Positions 7,243 through 14,907 of a stretch of 40,132 bases of DNA are shown here, piece after piece. Within the stretch, counting starts at the first letter, position 1, and the number at the start of each line of letters is the position of its first letter. Both the position numbers and the translations under genes were made by a program. The DNA lies in contig JAMCTK010000052.1 in assembly GCA_023381035.1 (NCBI GenBank), positions 1 through 40,132 of the forward strand, given 5' to 3'. The DNA comes from Patescibacteria group bacterium. GTDB lineage: Bacteria; Patescibacteria; Microgenomatia; Levybacterales; UBA12049. Below the pieces are notes generated by a model. That model ran no database searches. It was not told where the DNA came from and worked only from the letters and a program-made list of their open reading frames with translations.

Positions 7243-7258
7243 GTGGAATTAAGCTTAT

Positions 7259-7287
7259 TTGCATTAAAGGTTTTCTTTTGTTATTAT
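7259..7287 (+). promoter_or_regulatory. Promoter of the small gene at 7295
   Basis: TTGCAT (7259-7264), a 17-nt spacer and TATTAT (7282-7287) end 7 nt before an ATG. This is the leaderless spacing seen at many genes in this window. Confidence 0.6.
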
Positions 7288-7294
7288 TCCCCTG

Positions 7295-7474
7295 ATGAGA
7301 AGTCCCGATATTTATATTCCTGGCTCAAAGCCAAGCGAACCTATCCTTCCACAATCCGTGGAAAAACACCCTTTGATTAGAAAAGCTTATGGATTAGTGT
7401 CACATTTAGTAATATCCCACGTAGAAAACGTCGGATTAGTCTTTAAATCCCCGGAACAACCAAAAAGAAGTTAA
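7295..7474 (+). CDS. Small hypothetical protein, 59 aa
   Basis: This short reading frame runs from ATG to TAA and encodes a 59-residue protein beginning MRSPDIYIPGSKPSEPILPQ. I do not recognise it. It is basic at the C-terminus (ending PEQPKRS) and has no membrane helix; the middle contains a VSHLVISHVENVGLVFKS segment likely to form strands or a helix. The support is the well-placed promoter 7 nt upstream, its position just after the rplL terminator, and sensible codon content. It is the kind of small leaderless gene a length cut-off would miss. Confidence 0.5.
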   Translation: MRSPDIYIPGSKPSEPILPQSVEKHPLIRKAYGLVSHLVISHVENVGLVFKSPEQPKRS

Positions 7475-7532
7475 TTCCTTAAAGAAAAAAACGTAAATCT
7501 TCAAAACAATAATGTTGCATCAAAATGGGGGC

Positions 7533-7562
7533 TTGACAAAGGTTGCTATACTTTGTTATTTT
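7533..7562 (+). promoter_or_regulatory. Promoter of the HTH gene at 7612
   Basis: TTGACA (7533-7538) is followed at 17-18 nt by a T/A-rich -10 box (TTATTT or TATTTT, 7556-7562). The transcript would start near 7568, leaving a leader of about 44 nt that contains the palindrome at 7570-7594. Confidence 0.5.
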
Positions 7563-7569
7563 AAAAGCA

Positions 7570-7594
7570 CTTAATAATCATATTGATTATTAAG
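7570..7594. promoter_or_regulatory. Perfect 10-bp inverted repeat, possible operator
   Basis: CTTAATAATC (7570-7579) and GATTATTAAG (7585-7594) are perfect inverted copies separated by 5 bases. They sit at the predicted transcription start of a helix-turn-helix gene. The symmetry suits a dimeric DNA-binding protein and suggests autoregulation (inference). As RNA it could also form an AU-rich hairpin. Confidence 0.55.
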
Positions 7595-7611
7595 TATCTA
7601 CTCTCGAAGCT

Positions 7612-7821
7612 ATGTCTGATCAAAACATATCAATCAACAACCTACCCGATCTTCTAACAGTCCGTGAGGTGGCAGAAATTCTTAGAGTATCGCCTTTAAC
7701 AATCAAGAGATGGGGAAAAAGAGGAAAGCTACCAGCAATTAGAATTAACTCACGTGGTGACAGACGCTACAAGAAAGAAGCAGTCCTTTGGCTGCTTGGA
7801 ATTCAACAAAAGGCCGAATAA
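7612..7821 (+). CDS. Excisionase/MerR-like helix-turn-helix protein, 69 aa
   Basis: This small DNA-binding protein consists almost entirely of a winged helix-turn-helix of the excisionase-like (HTH_17/BldC) type. The core is LLTVREVAEILRVSPLTIKR, followed by WGKRGKLPAIRI and a wing with RRYKKEAVLWLLG. The family pattern of two helices, Trp in the recognition helix region, and a basic RRY motif is complete. Such proteins act as transcription factors, recombination directionality factors or plasmid regulators. No integrase or recombinase is nearby, so a transcriptional role is more likely. The palindrome in its own promoter region is the obvious candidate target. Confidence 0.8.
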   Translation: MSDQNISINNLPDLLTVREVAEILRVSPLTIKRWGKRGKLPAIRINSRGDRRYKKEAVLWLLGIQQKAE

Positions 7822-7897
7822 AGCTGCTTCTCCAAGATCCTTAATAAAACATTTGTTCCATTGCCATCATTGGCAAAAAGAGGATAATTTACAAATT

Positions 7898-8629
7898 TTA
7901 TGGTTTCAGAGAAGGAGTCGGAGTGACCGAGGGAATAAAGTCTTTTCCTAATATGATCAGGATTGCAGAATCTACTGTCTTTTCTCCTGTTGGAATTGGA
8001 CCCACTTCCCCTCCTAATATTTTTGCAATTTGTTCAGCCGTAGCTTTTTGCGAATTAGAGCCATAGCTAACCAAGGTTTTTTGGTAGGTATTTTTACTGG
8101 CATTATCTTTATCAACTACCTGAAGAGTTGAAATTTTTTCTTTTAATTTTGTCTCTGCCAAATTAGTTAAGCCAATACGAGTTGTTCCATTGAGAATTAC
8201 TGCTTTTATTATTGCTGGTGTTGGAGACACAGATTTACTAGCAGACTGCTGGTTATTTGACATATTCAAATTAACTGAGGCAACTTCAATTATTTTATTT
8301 ATCGAAGGTCTATATAAAATTGCTTTTTGTGCCCGAGAATAAATTAAAACTTTGTCGTCATTTTCGGCGTTTTTAAAAAAGGCTTGATTAGCAAGCTTTT
8401 TCTTGTCAGATACTGTTGCTACTGTTGGCACTTCACCTGACGGAAGAATCATAAGGCTTCCCACCTTTGTTAGAAGTGCCTGAATTTCAGCTTTACCAGC
8501 TTGATTGGGATTTTCAAGAAGTTTTTGAGCCTGCTGGTACTTGGAGTAAAAATAAAAAGAGGAAATAAGAGCAATAGCCACAACAATAAAGACTAAGGGA
8601 AATATAATATTTTTGCTCTTAGCAGACAT
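7898..8629 (-). CDS. Membrane-anchored LytR_C-domain protein
   Basis: The 243-residue protein has one N-terminal transmembrane helix (IIFPLVFIVVAIALISSFYF) and an extracytoplasmic region. It ends in a LytR C-terminal-type domain: KAVILNGTTRIGL, then an ATAEQIAKILGGEVG segment and a final strand AILIILGKDF. The LytR_C domain occurs at the end of LytR-CpsA-Psr proteins and alone in envelope proteins; its exact role is unclear. The LCP catalytic domain is absent. An upstream in-frame ATG at 8704 would include the promoter, so the start MSAKSKN at 8629 is chosen. It ends with a Pro/Thr/Ser-rich tail. Confidence 0.7.
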   Translation of the reverse strand: MSAKSKNIIFPLVFIVVAIALISSFYFYSKYQQAQKLLENPNQAGKAEIQALLTKVGSLMILPSGEVPTVATVSDKKKLANQAFFKNAENDDKVLIYSRAQKAILYRPSINKIIEVASVNLNMSNNQQSASKSVSPTPAIIKAVILNGTTRIGLTNLAETKLKEKISTLQVVDKDNASKNTYQKTLVSYGSNSQKATAEQIAKILGGEVGPIPTGEKTVDSAILIILGKDFIPSVTPTPSLKP

Positions 8630-8644
8630 TTTCAAGATAACATC

Positions 8645-8674
8645 ATCATACTTTATGCTCGAAAACCTTGTCAA
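8645..8674 (-). promoter_or_regulatory. Promoter of the LytR_C-domain gene
   Basis: On the minus strand there is TTGACA (8669-8674), an 18-nt spacer and TATGAT (8645-8650). The leader to the ATG at 8629 would be about 9 nt. This placement rules out the longer start at 8704. Confidence 0.65.
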
Positions 8675-8745
8675 GCTAAATTTGCCTATGATTGATATAT
8701 TCACTTATTGAGCTTTACTTGATAAGATTATCTTGTGATTTGCTA

Positions 8746-9789
8746 ATGAAAAATAAGACTGAAACATCTAATTTTTTTCTTCATTTATTTTTTCCTCACA
8801 AGCTCATTTTTATTCTTTATGCAGTTTTTCTAATTGTGGGGCTTTTTCTTGGTCAATACCTATCTATTTCAACTGAATCAATTCCAAAGCTTCAATCTCT
8901 AACTTCAGGATCTAAAGAAATACGGCTAAATAGTGGGTATAAATATACAAATCCTCTCCTGGAATGCGAAACCAACCAAAACTCCTCAGAACAAGAATAC
9001 AAGCCATCCAAAAATAGAGTTGAAGAAATAATCAGCAATAAGAAAGCCTCAGGAGAGATAACAGACGTAGCTGTCTATTATCGTGATCTTAATAATGGTC
9101 CTTGGTTTGGAATTAATGAAAAAGCTTCTTTTACCCCGGCAAGCCTGTTAAAACTACCAATTATGGTAGCTTACTTTAAAAAACTAGAATCCAATCCTTC
9201 ATTTCTGGATAAAAAAATGATTTATCAAGATTTATCTGCTTCTGAAATGGAATACTTTAAGCCTCAAGTTAGCCTTAAGCCTGGAACATCTTATACGCTT
9301 TTAGAGCTAATAGAAAGCATGATAAAATACTCAGATAACAACGCTCTTTCGCTTCTGGGAGAAAGTATTGATACGTCCGCAGTAAAAGATGTAATGTCTG
9401 ATTTGGGAATAGAAAACGTTTCCGAAAACTCACCCGCTGATTTCATGTCTGTTAAATCCTATGCTACACTCTTTCGCGTTTTATATAATGCATCATATCT
9501 TACAAGAGAATCTTCGGAAAAAGCTTTACAGATATTAAGCGAGGTTAAGTTTGATAAGGGAATTGCTCAAGGACTTCCCCAAAACATTGCAGTTGCTCAT
9601 AAATTTGGAGAAAGAGACTTGAGTAACGGAACCAGACAGCTTCATGATTGTGGAATTGTTTACTACCCTAATCATCCCTATCTTCTTTGCATTATGACCA
9701 GAGGACAAGAATACGAAAAAATGTCCGGAGTTATCGGAGATATCTCAAAAGAAATCTATTCAGATATTAATCAGAGGTATAAAAAATAG
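8746..9789 (+). CDS. Membrane-anchored beta-lactamase-fold serine hydrolase
   Basis: The protein has an N-terminal membrane helix (LIFILYAVFLIVGLFLGQYL) and an extracytoplasmic domain of the class A beta-lactamase / penicillin-binding fold. The three catalytic elements are visible: SLLK (residues 133-136, within ASLLKLPIMVAYFKK), SDN (196-198) and a KFG triad in place of KTG/KSG (from residue 286). I do not see the ExxLN omega-loop of true class A enzymes. A cell-wall or peptide hydrolase is therefore as likely as a beta-lactamase. The length from ATG is 347 aa; an earlier TTG at 8692 is less likely. It is convergent with galT, 9 nt apart. Confidence 0.75.
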   Translation: MKNKTETSNFFLHLFFPHKLIFILYAVFLIVGLFLGQYLSISTESIPKLQSLTSGSKEIRLNSGYKYTNPLLECETNQNSSEQEYKPSKNRVEEIISNKKASGEITDVAVYYRDLNNGPWFGINEKASFTPASLLKLPIMVAYFKKLESNPSFLDKKMIYQDLSASEMEYFKPQVSLKPGTSYTLLELIESMIKYSDNNALSLLGESIDTSAVKDVMSDLGIENVSENSPADFMSVKSYATLFRVLYNASYLTRESSEKALQILSEVKFDKGIAQGLPQNIAVAHKFGERDLSNGTRQLHDCGIVYYPNHPYLLCIMTRGQEYEKMSGVIGDISKEIYSDINQRYKK

Positions 9790-9798
9790 GAACGGATC

Positions 9799-10770
9799 CT
9801 AAACTCCCTTGCGATACTCTGCCTGATGCTGCTTGAGAATCTTATCAAAATCAGGGTTTTCAAAATGTTCCTTAAGAAAATCTAAGGTTTCCTTTGAATC
9901 CTGAGTGTTTACGAAAATACCGGTAACAAGTTCAAATCCGCCAATTGTTTTTTGCCTTGGGATTAACCTCAAATACCAGTCTTTTCCAGGGTATATGTAA
10001 TAATTAAACGACATATCTTTCCCATGCCTAATATCCATGATTTGAATTAAACGCTGGAGAATTTCAGCAAAATCCTTAATCTCCACGTCTGTAATATCAC
10101 CAAATTCCCTACCTCTTTTTTTCGGTGCTATCCAGACTTCATCCGGCCACTGACTTGTATCTGGGCAAAATAAGTAAAAATGGTTATTTTCGATCATTTT
10201 TTCTTTTTCCAACAGCTTCTCGCTTAAGAAATTAGTCTTCTCATTTAGGGTGTGAACCTCAATTGGCTTAGGGGAAACACCAACGGTTGAATCAGGATCA
10301 AGAGAGGGAGCATCCACACTAACCTGCTCTGGAATAACAACAAGCTGAGTGTGTGCATGAGGCAAACTCTCCCCACCTGCTTTTCCTCTATTGTGAAAGA
10401 TGAAGATTTTCCCTTTTCCCTGATGAAGCTGATATCGATATCGATAGGTTTTTAATATATTCTCAACTTGACTTAAAGGCAGAGTGTCGATATTTAAATC
10501 ATGGTTTGGAGAATGAATAATTATTTCATGAATTGGAGCAAAAGGAAATTTGTTATGGATCACCTTTACAAGCCAATCACTTTCTACACCGAGAAGACGC
10601 TTAGTTTGCTGGGGATCATCCGCAGGGATTTCATAAATTACTTCCTCCTTATTAAGACAAAATGGACATATGGGCACGGTTTCCTTAGCCACGTTTGGTC
10701 TTTTGGCTCTTCTTGGGGCAGAAATCACCCATTTTTTCGTAATTGGGTTTTGCAAGAATTCAAAATCCAT
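9799..10770 (-). CDS. galT: Galactose-1-phosphate uridylyltransferase family protein
   Basis: GalT-type enzymes of the HIT superfamily exchange UMP between UDP-glucose and galactose-1-phosphate; relatives act as ADP-glucose phosphorylases or nucleotidylyltransferases. The 323-residue sequence has the N-terminal zinc CxxC (residues 35-38, CPFC), the KNP-like HNKFPFAPIHEIIIHSPNHD region, and the active-site motif PHAHTQ with the catalytic central histidine. A C-terminal domain contains NYYIYPGKDWYLRLIPR. galK and galE are not adjacent, so the physiological sugar is uncertain. The start is placed at the ATG 7 nt after a TATAAT box, giving an apparently leaderless transcript. Confidence 0.85.
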   Translation of the reverse strand: MDFEFLQNPITKKWVISAPRRAKRPNVAKETVPICPFCLNKEEVIYEIPADDPQQTKRLLGVESDWLVKVIHNKFPFAPIHEIIIHSPNHDLNIDTLPLSQVENILKTYRYRYQLHQGKGKIFIFHNRGKAGGESLPHAHTQLVVIPEQVSVDAPSLDPDSTVGVSPKPIEVHTLNEKTNFLSEKLLEKEKMIENNHFYLFCPDTSQWPDEVWIAPKKRGREFGDITDVEIKDFAEILQRLIQIMDIRHGKDMSFNYYIYPGKDWYLRLIPRQKTIGGFELVTGIFVNTQDSKETLDFLKEHFENPDFDKILKQHQAEYRKGV

Positions 10771-10777
10771 TAACTCT

Positions 10778-10808
10778 ATTATAGGCGCAAAAGAAGTGCA
10801 AATTGCAA
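10778..10808 (-). promoter_or_regulatory. galT promoter
   Basis: On the minus strand a TATAAT box (10778-10783) ends 7 nt before the ATG. A TTGCAA candidate -35 (10803-10808) is 19 nt away, slightly long. Confidence 0.5.
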
Positions 10809-11064
10809 GAGTTATAATCCTGATCCCAGGTCATTATATTTTTCTAAAAGTTACAACAGCAAAATTAAGCAATTTAGTTTTTTGAAAGTATATAAATATA
10901 TAACGCAATATGTAATAAGGTTAAGCAATAAGTCAATAATTTTTTGCAAAAACGGCATTTTTATGGATTCTTGTCATTGAAACTCAAAAAAAATTAGGGG
11001 TTATTTTATAAAACCTTACCAAATCATCATTTTTTTTCAAAAAAAGAAATTTTTGGTTTACCCG
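10809..11064. other. AT-rich intergenic region between galT and the WecG/TagA gene
   Basis: No open frame worth calling is present. The region holds the galT promoter at its left end, homopolymer A and T tracts, and a weak minus-strand terminator candidate near 10986-11015. I see no tRNA fold. Confidence 0.5.
10986..11015 (-). terminator. Weak intrinsic terminator candidate downstream of the WecG/TagA gene
   Basis: On the minus strand a short GGTT...AACC stem with an A/T-rich interior is followed by an eight-T run (complement of 10986-10993). The stem is weak, but its placement about 50 nt after the stop codon fits. Confidence 0.35.
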
Positions 11065-11793
11065 TTAATTGAAGCTTTTACCAAACTTTTGCGCCAACAC
11101 CAAAAAAACAAATTTGGGCAATCTTAACTGACGCTTTATCCTCCATGGCTCCATTATTAACCTAAACAGCCACTCGAGACCTGCCTTCCTAGCCACAATT
11201 GGAGCACGAGCAACCCGTCCACTCAAAAAATCAAAAGCTCCTCCTACTCCAATAGCCACTTTTACGGGTAAACGATTAAGATTTTCTGCAATCCAAAGCT
11301 CTTGTTTTGGAGATCCGAAGGCAACAAAAAGCAAATCTACATGCTTATAAGGAGCCACAAATCCATCCTTGTGCCACTCGTCAGATATGAAGGAAACTTT
11401 CAAACCTGGACTTTTTTTCTGTAAGCACTCCGCTGTCTTGACCGCCACACCGGGCCTACCACCCAAAAAGCCCACCGTTATAGGCTTTTCGGACACCCTG
11501 TCACAGAGGCTTTCTACCAAGTCAACCCCTGTTATCCTGCTCTTAAGCCCAAGCTTTAACAATTTGCCTGCAATTATTACCCCAACTCCGTCAGGCAAGG
11601 CTAATTTTGCTTCATTTAAGACATTTTTAAAATCTTTATCTGATTGAGCAATTACTAAAAGTTCAGGGTTTGGAGTAAAAATAAAGTGTTTTTCTTCGTC
11701 TGTTATCAGACTTGTAATAATATACTCTAAGACTTCTTCTTTATTTGCTTCTGAAATACCAACTCCAAGGATATTTTTTTTGTGAAATTTCAT
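11065..11793 (-). CDS. WecG/TagA/CpsF family glycosyltransferase
   Basis: This is a glycosyltransferase family 26 enzyme, 242 aa. It transfers an N-acetylhexosamine-type sugar to a lipid-linked acceptor in teichoic acid or exopolysaccharide synthesis. Family signatures are present: FTPNPELLVIAQSD, ALPDGVGVIIAGK, GFLGGRPGVA and FVAFGSPKQELWIAENL, then a GVGGAFDFLSG segment and RAPIVARKAGLEWLFRLIMEP near the C-terminus. It acts on the cytoplasmic membrane face. A TATAGT -10 box lies 6 nt before the ATG without a good -35, so it may also be leaderless. It is the only clear polysaccharide glycosyltransferase in the window. Confidence 0.9.
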   Translation of the reverse strand: MKFHKKNILGVGISEANKEEVLEYIITSLITDEEKHFIFTPNPELLVIAQSDKDFKNVLNEAKLALPDGVGVIIAGKLLKLGLKSRITGVDLVESLCDRVSEKPITVGFLGGRPGVAVKTAECLQKKSPGLKVSFISDEWHKDGFVAPYKHVDLLFVAFGSPKQELWIAENLNRLPVKVAIGVGGAFDFLSGRVARAPIVARKAGLEWLFRLIMEPWRIKRQLRLPKFVFLVLAQKFGKSFN

Positions 11794-11867
11794 GTTTATA
11801 CTATAAGGTTTAAATTACAAATCATAAGGTCAGTAATTCCTGCTTTTATGAGTACTTTTTGTATACG

Positions 11868-11987
11868 TCATTGTGCCCGATGACTAAAGAGCAAAGCTTT
11901 GGAATTCTTTTGATTTTTTAAATTTTGAATTTTAATACTATAAGTAGATTTTTCTGTGAAAAATTGAAGAAAAAATGCACATTTCAT
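11868..11987 (-). CDS. Possible very small protein, 39 aa
   Basis: A short reading frame downstream of mreB starts at an ATG preceded by an AAGGA-like site about 8 nt upstream and ends at TGA. The product is basic and unrecognised. The region is AT-rich, so chance is a real possibility. The rest of 11794-12030 shows nothing else convincing. Confidence 0.2.
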   Translation of the reverse strand: MKCAFFLQFFTEKSTYSIKIQNLKNQKNSKALLFSHRAQ

Positions 11988-12030
11988 AATGGATTTCCTT
12001 TCTTCTAAATTATTATAAGCTTAATTTTTA

Positions 12031-13047
12031 CTATCGCCTCGCGATGCTTCTCTTGTATAACTCTATATTTTCTAAAGCCACACCAGTACCTCTAACAACA
12101 CACAAAATCGCATCTTCCGCCACGTGGCAAGGAACACCTGTTGTCCTAGTCATTAGCTTGTCAAAGTTTACCAGAAGCGATGTCCCTCCAGACATAATTA
12201 TACCTTTATCAATAATATCGCTAGCAAGCTCAGGAGGAGTCTCTTCCAGAACACCTTTCACTCCCTTGATAATATCCCCAAGCACAGGAGAAATAGCCTC
12301 ATTTACAGCTGACTCTGTTAGCTCAATTGTCCGCGGTAAACCGGAGATACTGTCTCTCCCTCTGATTTCCATCTTTTTTTCTTCTTTGTCTTTCTCCACT
12401 ATTGCATTGGCAATATTAATTTTAATTTCCTCGGCAGTTCTTTCTCCAATTAAAAGATTGAATTTTTTCTTGGCATAATTTGCAATTGCCTCGTCAATTT
12501 TATTTCCTCCTACTCTAACGGAATTATGAACAACAACACCACCCAGGGAAATAACTGCACATTCAGTTGAACCTCCGCCTATATCCACTACCATGTGTCC
12601 GGCTGCTTGAGCAATTGGAACTTTTGCGCCAATAGCAGCAGCTAAAGGCTCTTCTATTAAATAAGCAACTTTTGCCCCAGCCGCCATGGTGGCATCCAAT
12701 ACCGCACGTCTTTCTACTTGAGTAACTCCCGAAGGAATACAAATCATTACTTCAGGTTTAAAAAAACGGGAACGCCCTGCTGCTTTGTCTATGAAATACG
12801 AAAGCATTGCTTCCGTAATTGAGTAGTCTGCAATAACTCCGTCGCGAAGTGGTCTCAAGGCAACTATATTACCAGGGGTTCGTCCAAGCATCTCTTTTGC
12901 CTCTCTGCCAACAGCTACCACCTTATTCTCTTCTGCTGTTACGGCAACTACTGTGGGTTCGTTAAGAACAATTCCCTCTCCAGCCAAATAAACAACCGTA
13001 TTTGCGGTTCCTAAATCTATGCCTATTCTTTTACCCGTAAACATCAT
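12031..13047 (-). CDS. mreB: Rod shape-determining protein MreB
   Basis: MreB is the actin-like filament protein that guides lateral cell-wall synthesis. The 338-residue sequence has the phosphate-1 loop GIDLGTANTVVY, the phosphate-2 loop VDIGGGSTECAVI and the adenosine loop IIMSGGTSLL. It also has the MreB-typical CIPSGVTQVERRAV segment. The length is normal. The protein starts with two adjacent ATGs, at 13047 and 13044, and either could be used. mreC and mreD are not adjacent, unlike in many bacteria. A GAAG-type weak ribosome-binding site lies upstream; no convincing promoter was found. Confidence 0.96.
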   Translation of the reverse strand: MMFTGKRIGIDLGTANTVVYLAGEGIVLNEPTVVAVTAEENKVVAVGREAKEMLGRTPGNIVALRPLRDGVIADYSITEAMLSYFIDKAAGRSRFFKPEVMICIPSGVTQVERRAVLDATMAAGAKVAYLIEEPLAAAIGAKVPIAQAAGHMVVDIGGGSTECAVISLGGVVVHNSVRVGGNKIDEAIANYAKKKFNLLIGERTAEEIKINIANAIVEKDKEEKKMEIRGRDSISGLPRTIELTESAVNEAISPVLGDIIKGVKGVLEETPPELASDIIDKGIIMSGGTSLLVNFDKLMTRTTGVPCHVAEDAILCVVRGTGVALENIELYKRSIARR

Positions 13048-13179
13048 ATATCTTACTTCAAATCAGAATATAAGCTTAAATTGTAACTTATAAATTGAAA
13101 ATTAGTGTATCGTACTATTACCTAACCGACTCATATCTCGATTAGATCCTATTTCGATTATATATATGGGTTATACGTC

Positions 13180-13209
13180 TTGCAAGTGCTATTGTTGCTT
13201 ATGTATAAT
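13180..13209 (+). promoter_or_regulatory. Promoter of the PEGA-domain gene
   Basis: TTGCAA (13180-13185), an 18-nt spacer and TATAAT (13204-13209) end 7 nt before the ATG at 13217, predicting a leaderless transcript. Confidence 0.7.
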
Positions 13210-13216
13210 TAAACTA

Positions 13217-14404
13217 ATGAAAAAGCAATTGCTGATTCCCTTGCTCACACTCTCAATACTGCTTGTTGCAACCATCTTGGTAATTCTTTATGGTAAGGGC
13301 TATCGCTTTTCTTTTGAAAGAGGAAAACCTGATCTCTCAGGAACCGGGCTTTTAGTGGCGACCAGCATTCCTGATGGCGCCCAAGTTTTTATTAATGGTC
13401 ACTTAACAACCGCTACAGATAATACAATTAACCTTGCTCCGGGAAGCTACGAAGTAAAAATAACTAAAGAGGGATATTTTCCCTGGAATAAAAAAATTAT
13501 TGTCAAAAAAGAAGTTGTTGCCAAAGCTGATGCATACCTTTTCCCAACTGCTCCAAAGCTGGAAAACATCACCAGTATTGGAGTAAGCAACCCTGTACTT
13601 GATCCAACCCAAACAAAAATTGCCTACAATGTTTCTTCACAATCGGCATTAACCAAGAACGGTGTTTATGTGCTGGATATGAGCGCAAGGCCAATTTTAA
13701 CTTTACAAAGCGCAGCCACACAAATTGCAGATGATACGCTTGGAGCTTTTTCCTCTACTCTCCTAAGCTGGTCTCCTGATGCCTCACAGCTACTTGCTAC
13801 TATCTCAGGAAGAGCGACCTATTTGCTTAACGCAAGAGGGTTCAATCAAAATCCTCAAGATATTACGGAAACAATCGCAGGAGTTAATTCCACTTGGAGC
13901 AAACAAGAAAATGACAAAGAAAAAGCAAGGCTAAGTGCTCTTTCTTCTAAAACGAGAGCTTTGGTTGTAAACAACTTTAATGTAATAGGTTGGAGTTTGG
14001 ACGAAACCAAAGTGCTCTATAAGGCAAAAGCATCAACCGAGCTACCTATAATAATCTCCCCTAGAATGATCGGAGCCAATTCAACAGAAGAGCAAAGATC
14101 TATTAAAAAAGACTCTGTTTACACTTATGATCTTAAAGAAGACCGCAATTACAAAATCCTAGATTCACTTGAAACTACCTCAAAACCATTAAGCTGGTTT
14201 CCGGATTCAAAACATCTTGTTTACGTAAACAATCAGAAAGTGGAAATTATGGAGTACGATGGGCAAAACATTACTACTGTTTATGCCGGTCCTTTTGTAA
14301 ACGACTATGTTTTCTCCTGGCCGGATGCCACAAAGATAGTTATTTTAACAAATCTTGGCAATCCAAATATCCCTGCCAACCTCTATACGATTGTTTTAAA
14401 ATAG
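13217..14404 (+). CDS. Membrane-anchored PEGA-domain beta-propeller protein
   Basis: The 395-residue product has an N-terminal signal anchor (LLIPLLTLSILLVATILVIL). A PEGA domain follows (VATSIPDGAQVFINGHLTTA through a GSYEVKITKEGYFPW segment). The rest looks like WD40/TolB-type propeller blades, shown by repeated SWSPD/GWSLDE/SWFPDSKHLVY elements. PEGA domains are extracytoplasmic surface modules, and the propeller may bind peptides or glycans. A longer start at 13166 would place the promoter inside the gene, so the ATG at 13217 is chosen. It is divergent from mreB. The precise function is unknown. Confidence 0.75.
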   Translation: MKKQLLIPLLTLSILLVATILVILYGKGYRFSFERGKPDLSGTGLLVATSIPDGAQVFINGHLTTATDNTINLAPGSYEVKITKEGYFPWNKKIIVKKEVVAKADAYLFPTAPKLENITSIGVSNPVLDPTQTKIAYNVSSQSALTKNGVYVLDMSARPILTLQSAATQIADDTLGAFSSTLLSWSPDASQLLATISGRATYLLNARGFNQNPQDITETIAGVNSTWSKQENDKEKARLSALSSKTRALVVNNFNVIGWSLDETKVLYKAKASTELPIIISPRMIGANSTEEQRSIKKDSVYTYDLKEDRNYKILDSLETTSKPLSWFPDSKHLVYVNNQKVEIMEYDGQNITTVYAGPFVNDYVFSWPDATKIVILTNLGNPNIPANLYTIVLK

Positions 14405-14428
14405 AAGCTACTTAGACACTGAAAGTAC

Positions 14429-14812
14429 TTACATCATGTTAGTTATTCCAATAATATTTCCCTCTGTGTCCTTAAACCAGGCGCCCTTAAATTCACCCAT
14501 AGCAGCAATCCCATCCTCATCTGTCTTAAGATGCGGCATATCATATTGCTCAAAAACAACACCTTTCTCTTTTAATTCCTCGACCACCTCTTCCAAGTCT
14601 TCTACGTAAAAACTGGCTGCTGTACTATCCGCCTTGGTTGGTTCATCTCTCTTGTAAAGAACTAGGCTTGTTCCTTTACCACATTCGAAAGTAGCGTTCA
14701 TTTCTGTAGCTTCCTCCATAAGTTCCAACCCAAGCATATCCTCGTAAAACCCTATTGCCCGCTCTAGATCAACAACCGGTAAAGTCGGAGCAATTGGAGC
14801 ATCGCTTAACAT
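14429..14812 (-). CDS. VOC superfamily (glyoxalase/bleomycin resistance-like) protein
   Basis: This 127-residue protein has the vicinal-oxygen-chelate fold pattern of two beta-alpha-beta-beta-beta units. The N-terminal PTLPVVDLERAIGFYEDMLG is the standard first motif. The C-terminal half ends with GAWFKDTEGNIIGI, where the usual metal-ligand glutamate precedes GN. Family members include glyoxalases, dioxygenases and antibiotic-binding proteins; the substrate is not predictable. A textbook AGGAGGTG site 6-8 nt upstream fixes the start at the ATG at 14812 rather than the GTG three codons earlier, which lies inside that site. It is one of the few genes here with a strong Shine-Dalgarno sequence. 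Confidence 0.8.
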   Translation of the reverse strand: MLSDAPIAPTLPVVDLERAIGFYEDMLGLELMEEATEMNATFECGKGTSLVLYKRDEPTKADSTAASFYVEDLEEVVEELKEKGVVFEQYDMPHLKTDEDGIAAMGEFKGAWFKDTEGNIIGITNMM

Positions 14813-14907
14813 ATTTTTCACCTCCTTTAATTTCCAAAATTATTATGCAAATCTACTAAATGATCTCGAGTAAAACTAAGTAAGAAAAAAGGAAGAAATA
14901 TGCGTAG

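Noticed and set aside
7858..7876. Small inverted repeat between the HTH and LytR_C genes
   Set aside because: The 6-bp stem has no T-run on either strand, so a terminator is not supported.
7754..7951. Open frame overlapping the end of the HTH gene
   Set aside because: It shares sequence with the HTH gene in another frame and with the antisense of the LytR_C gene, and has no start signals.
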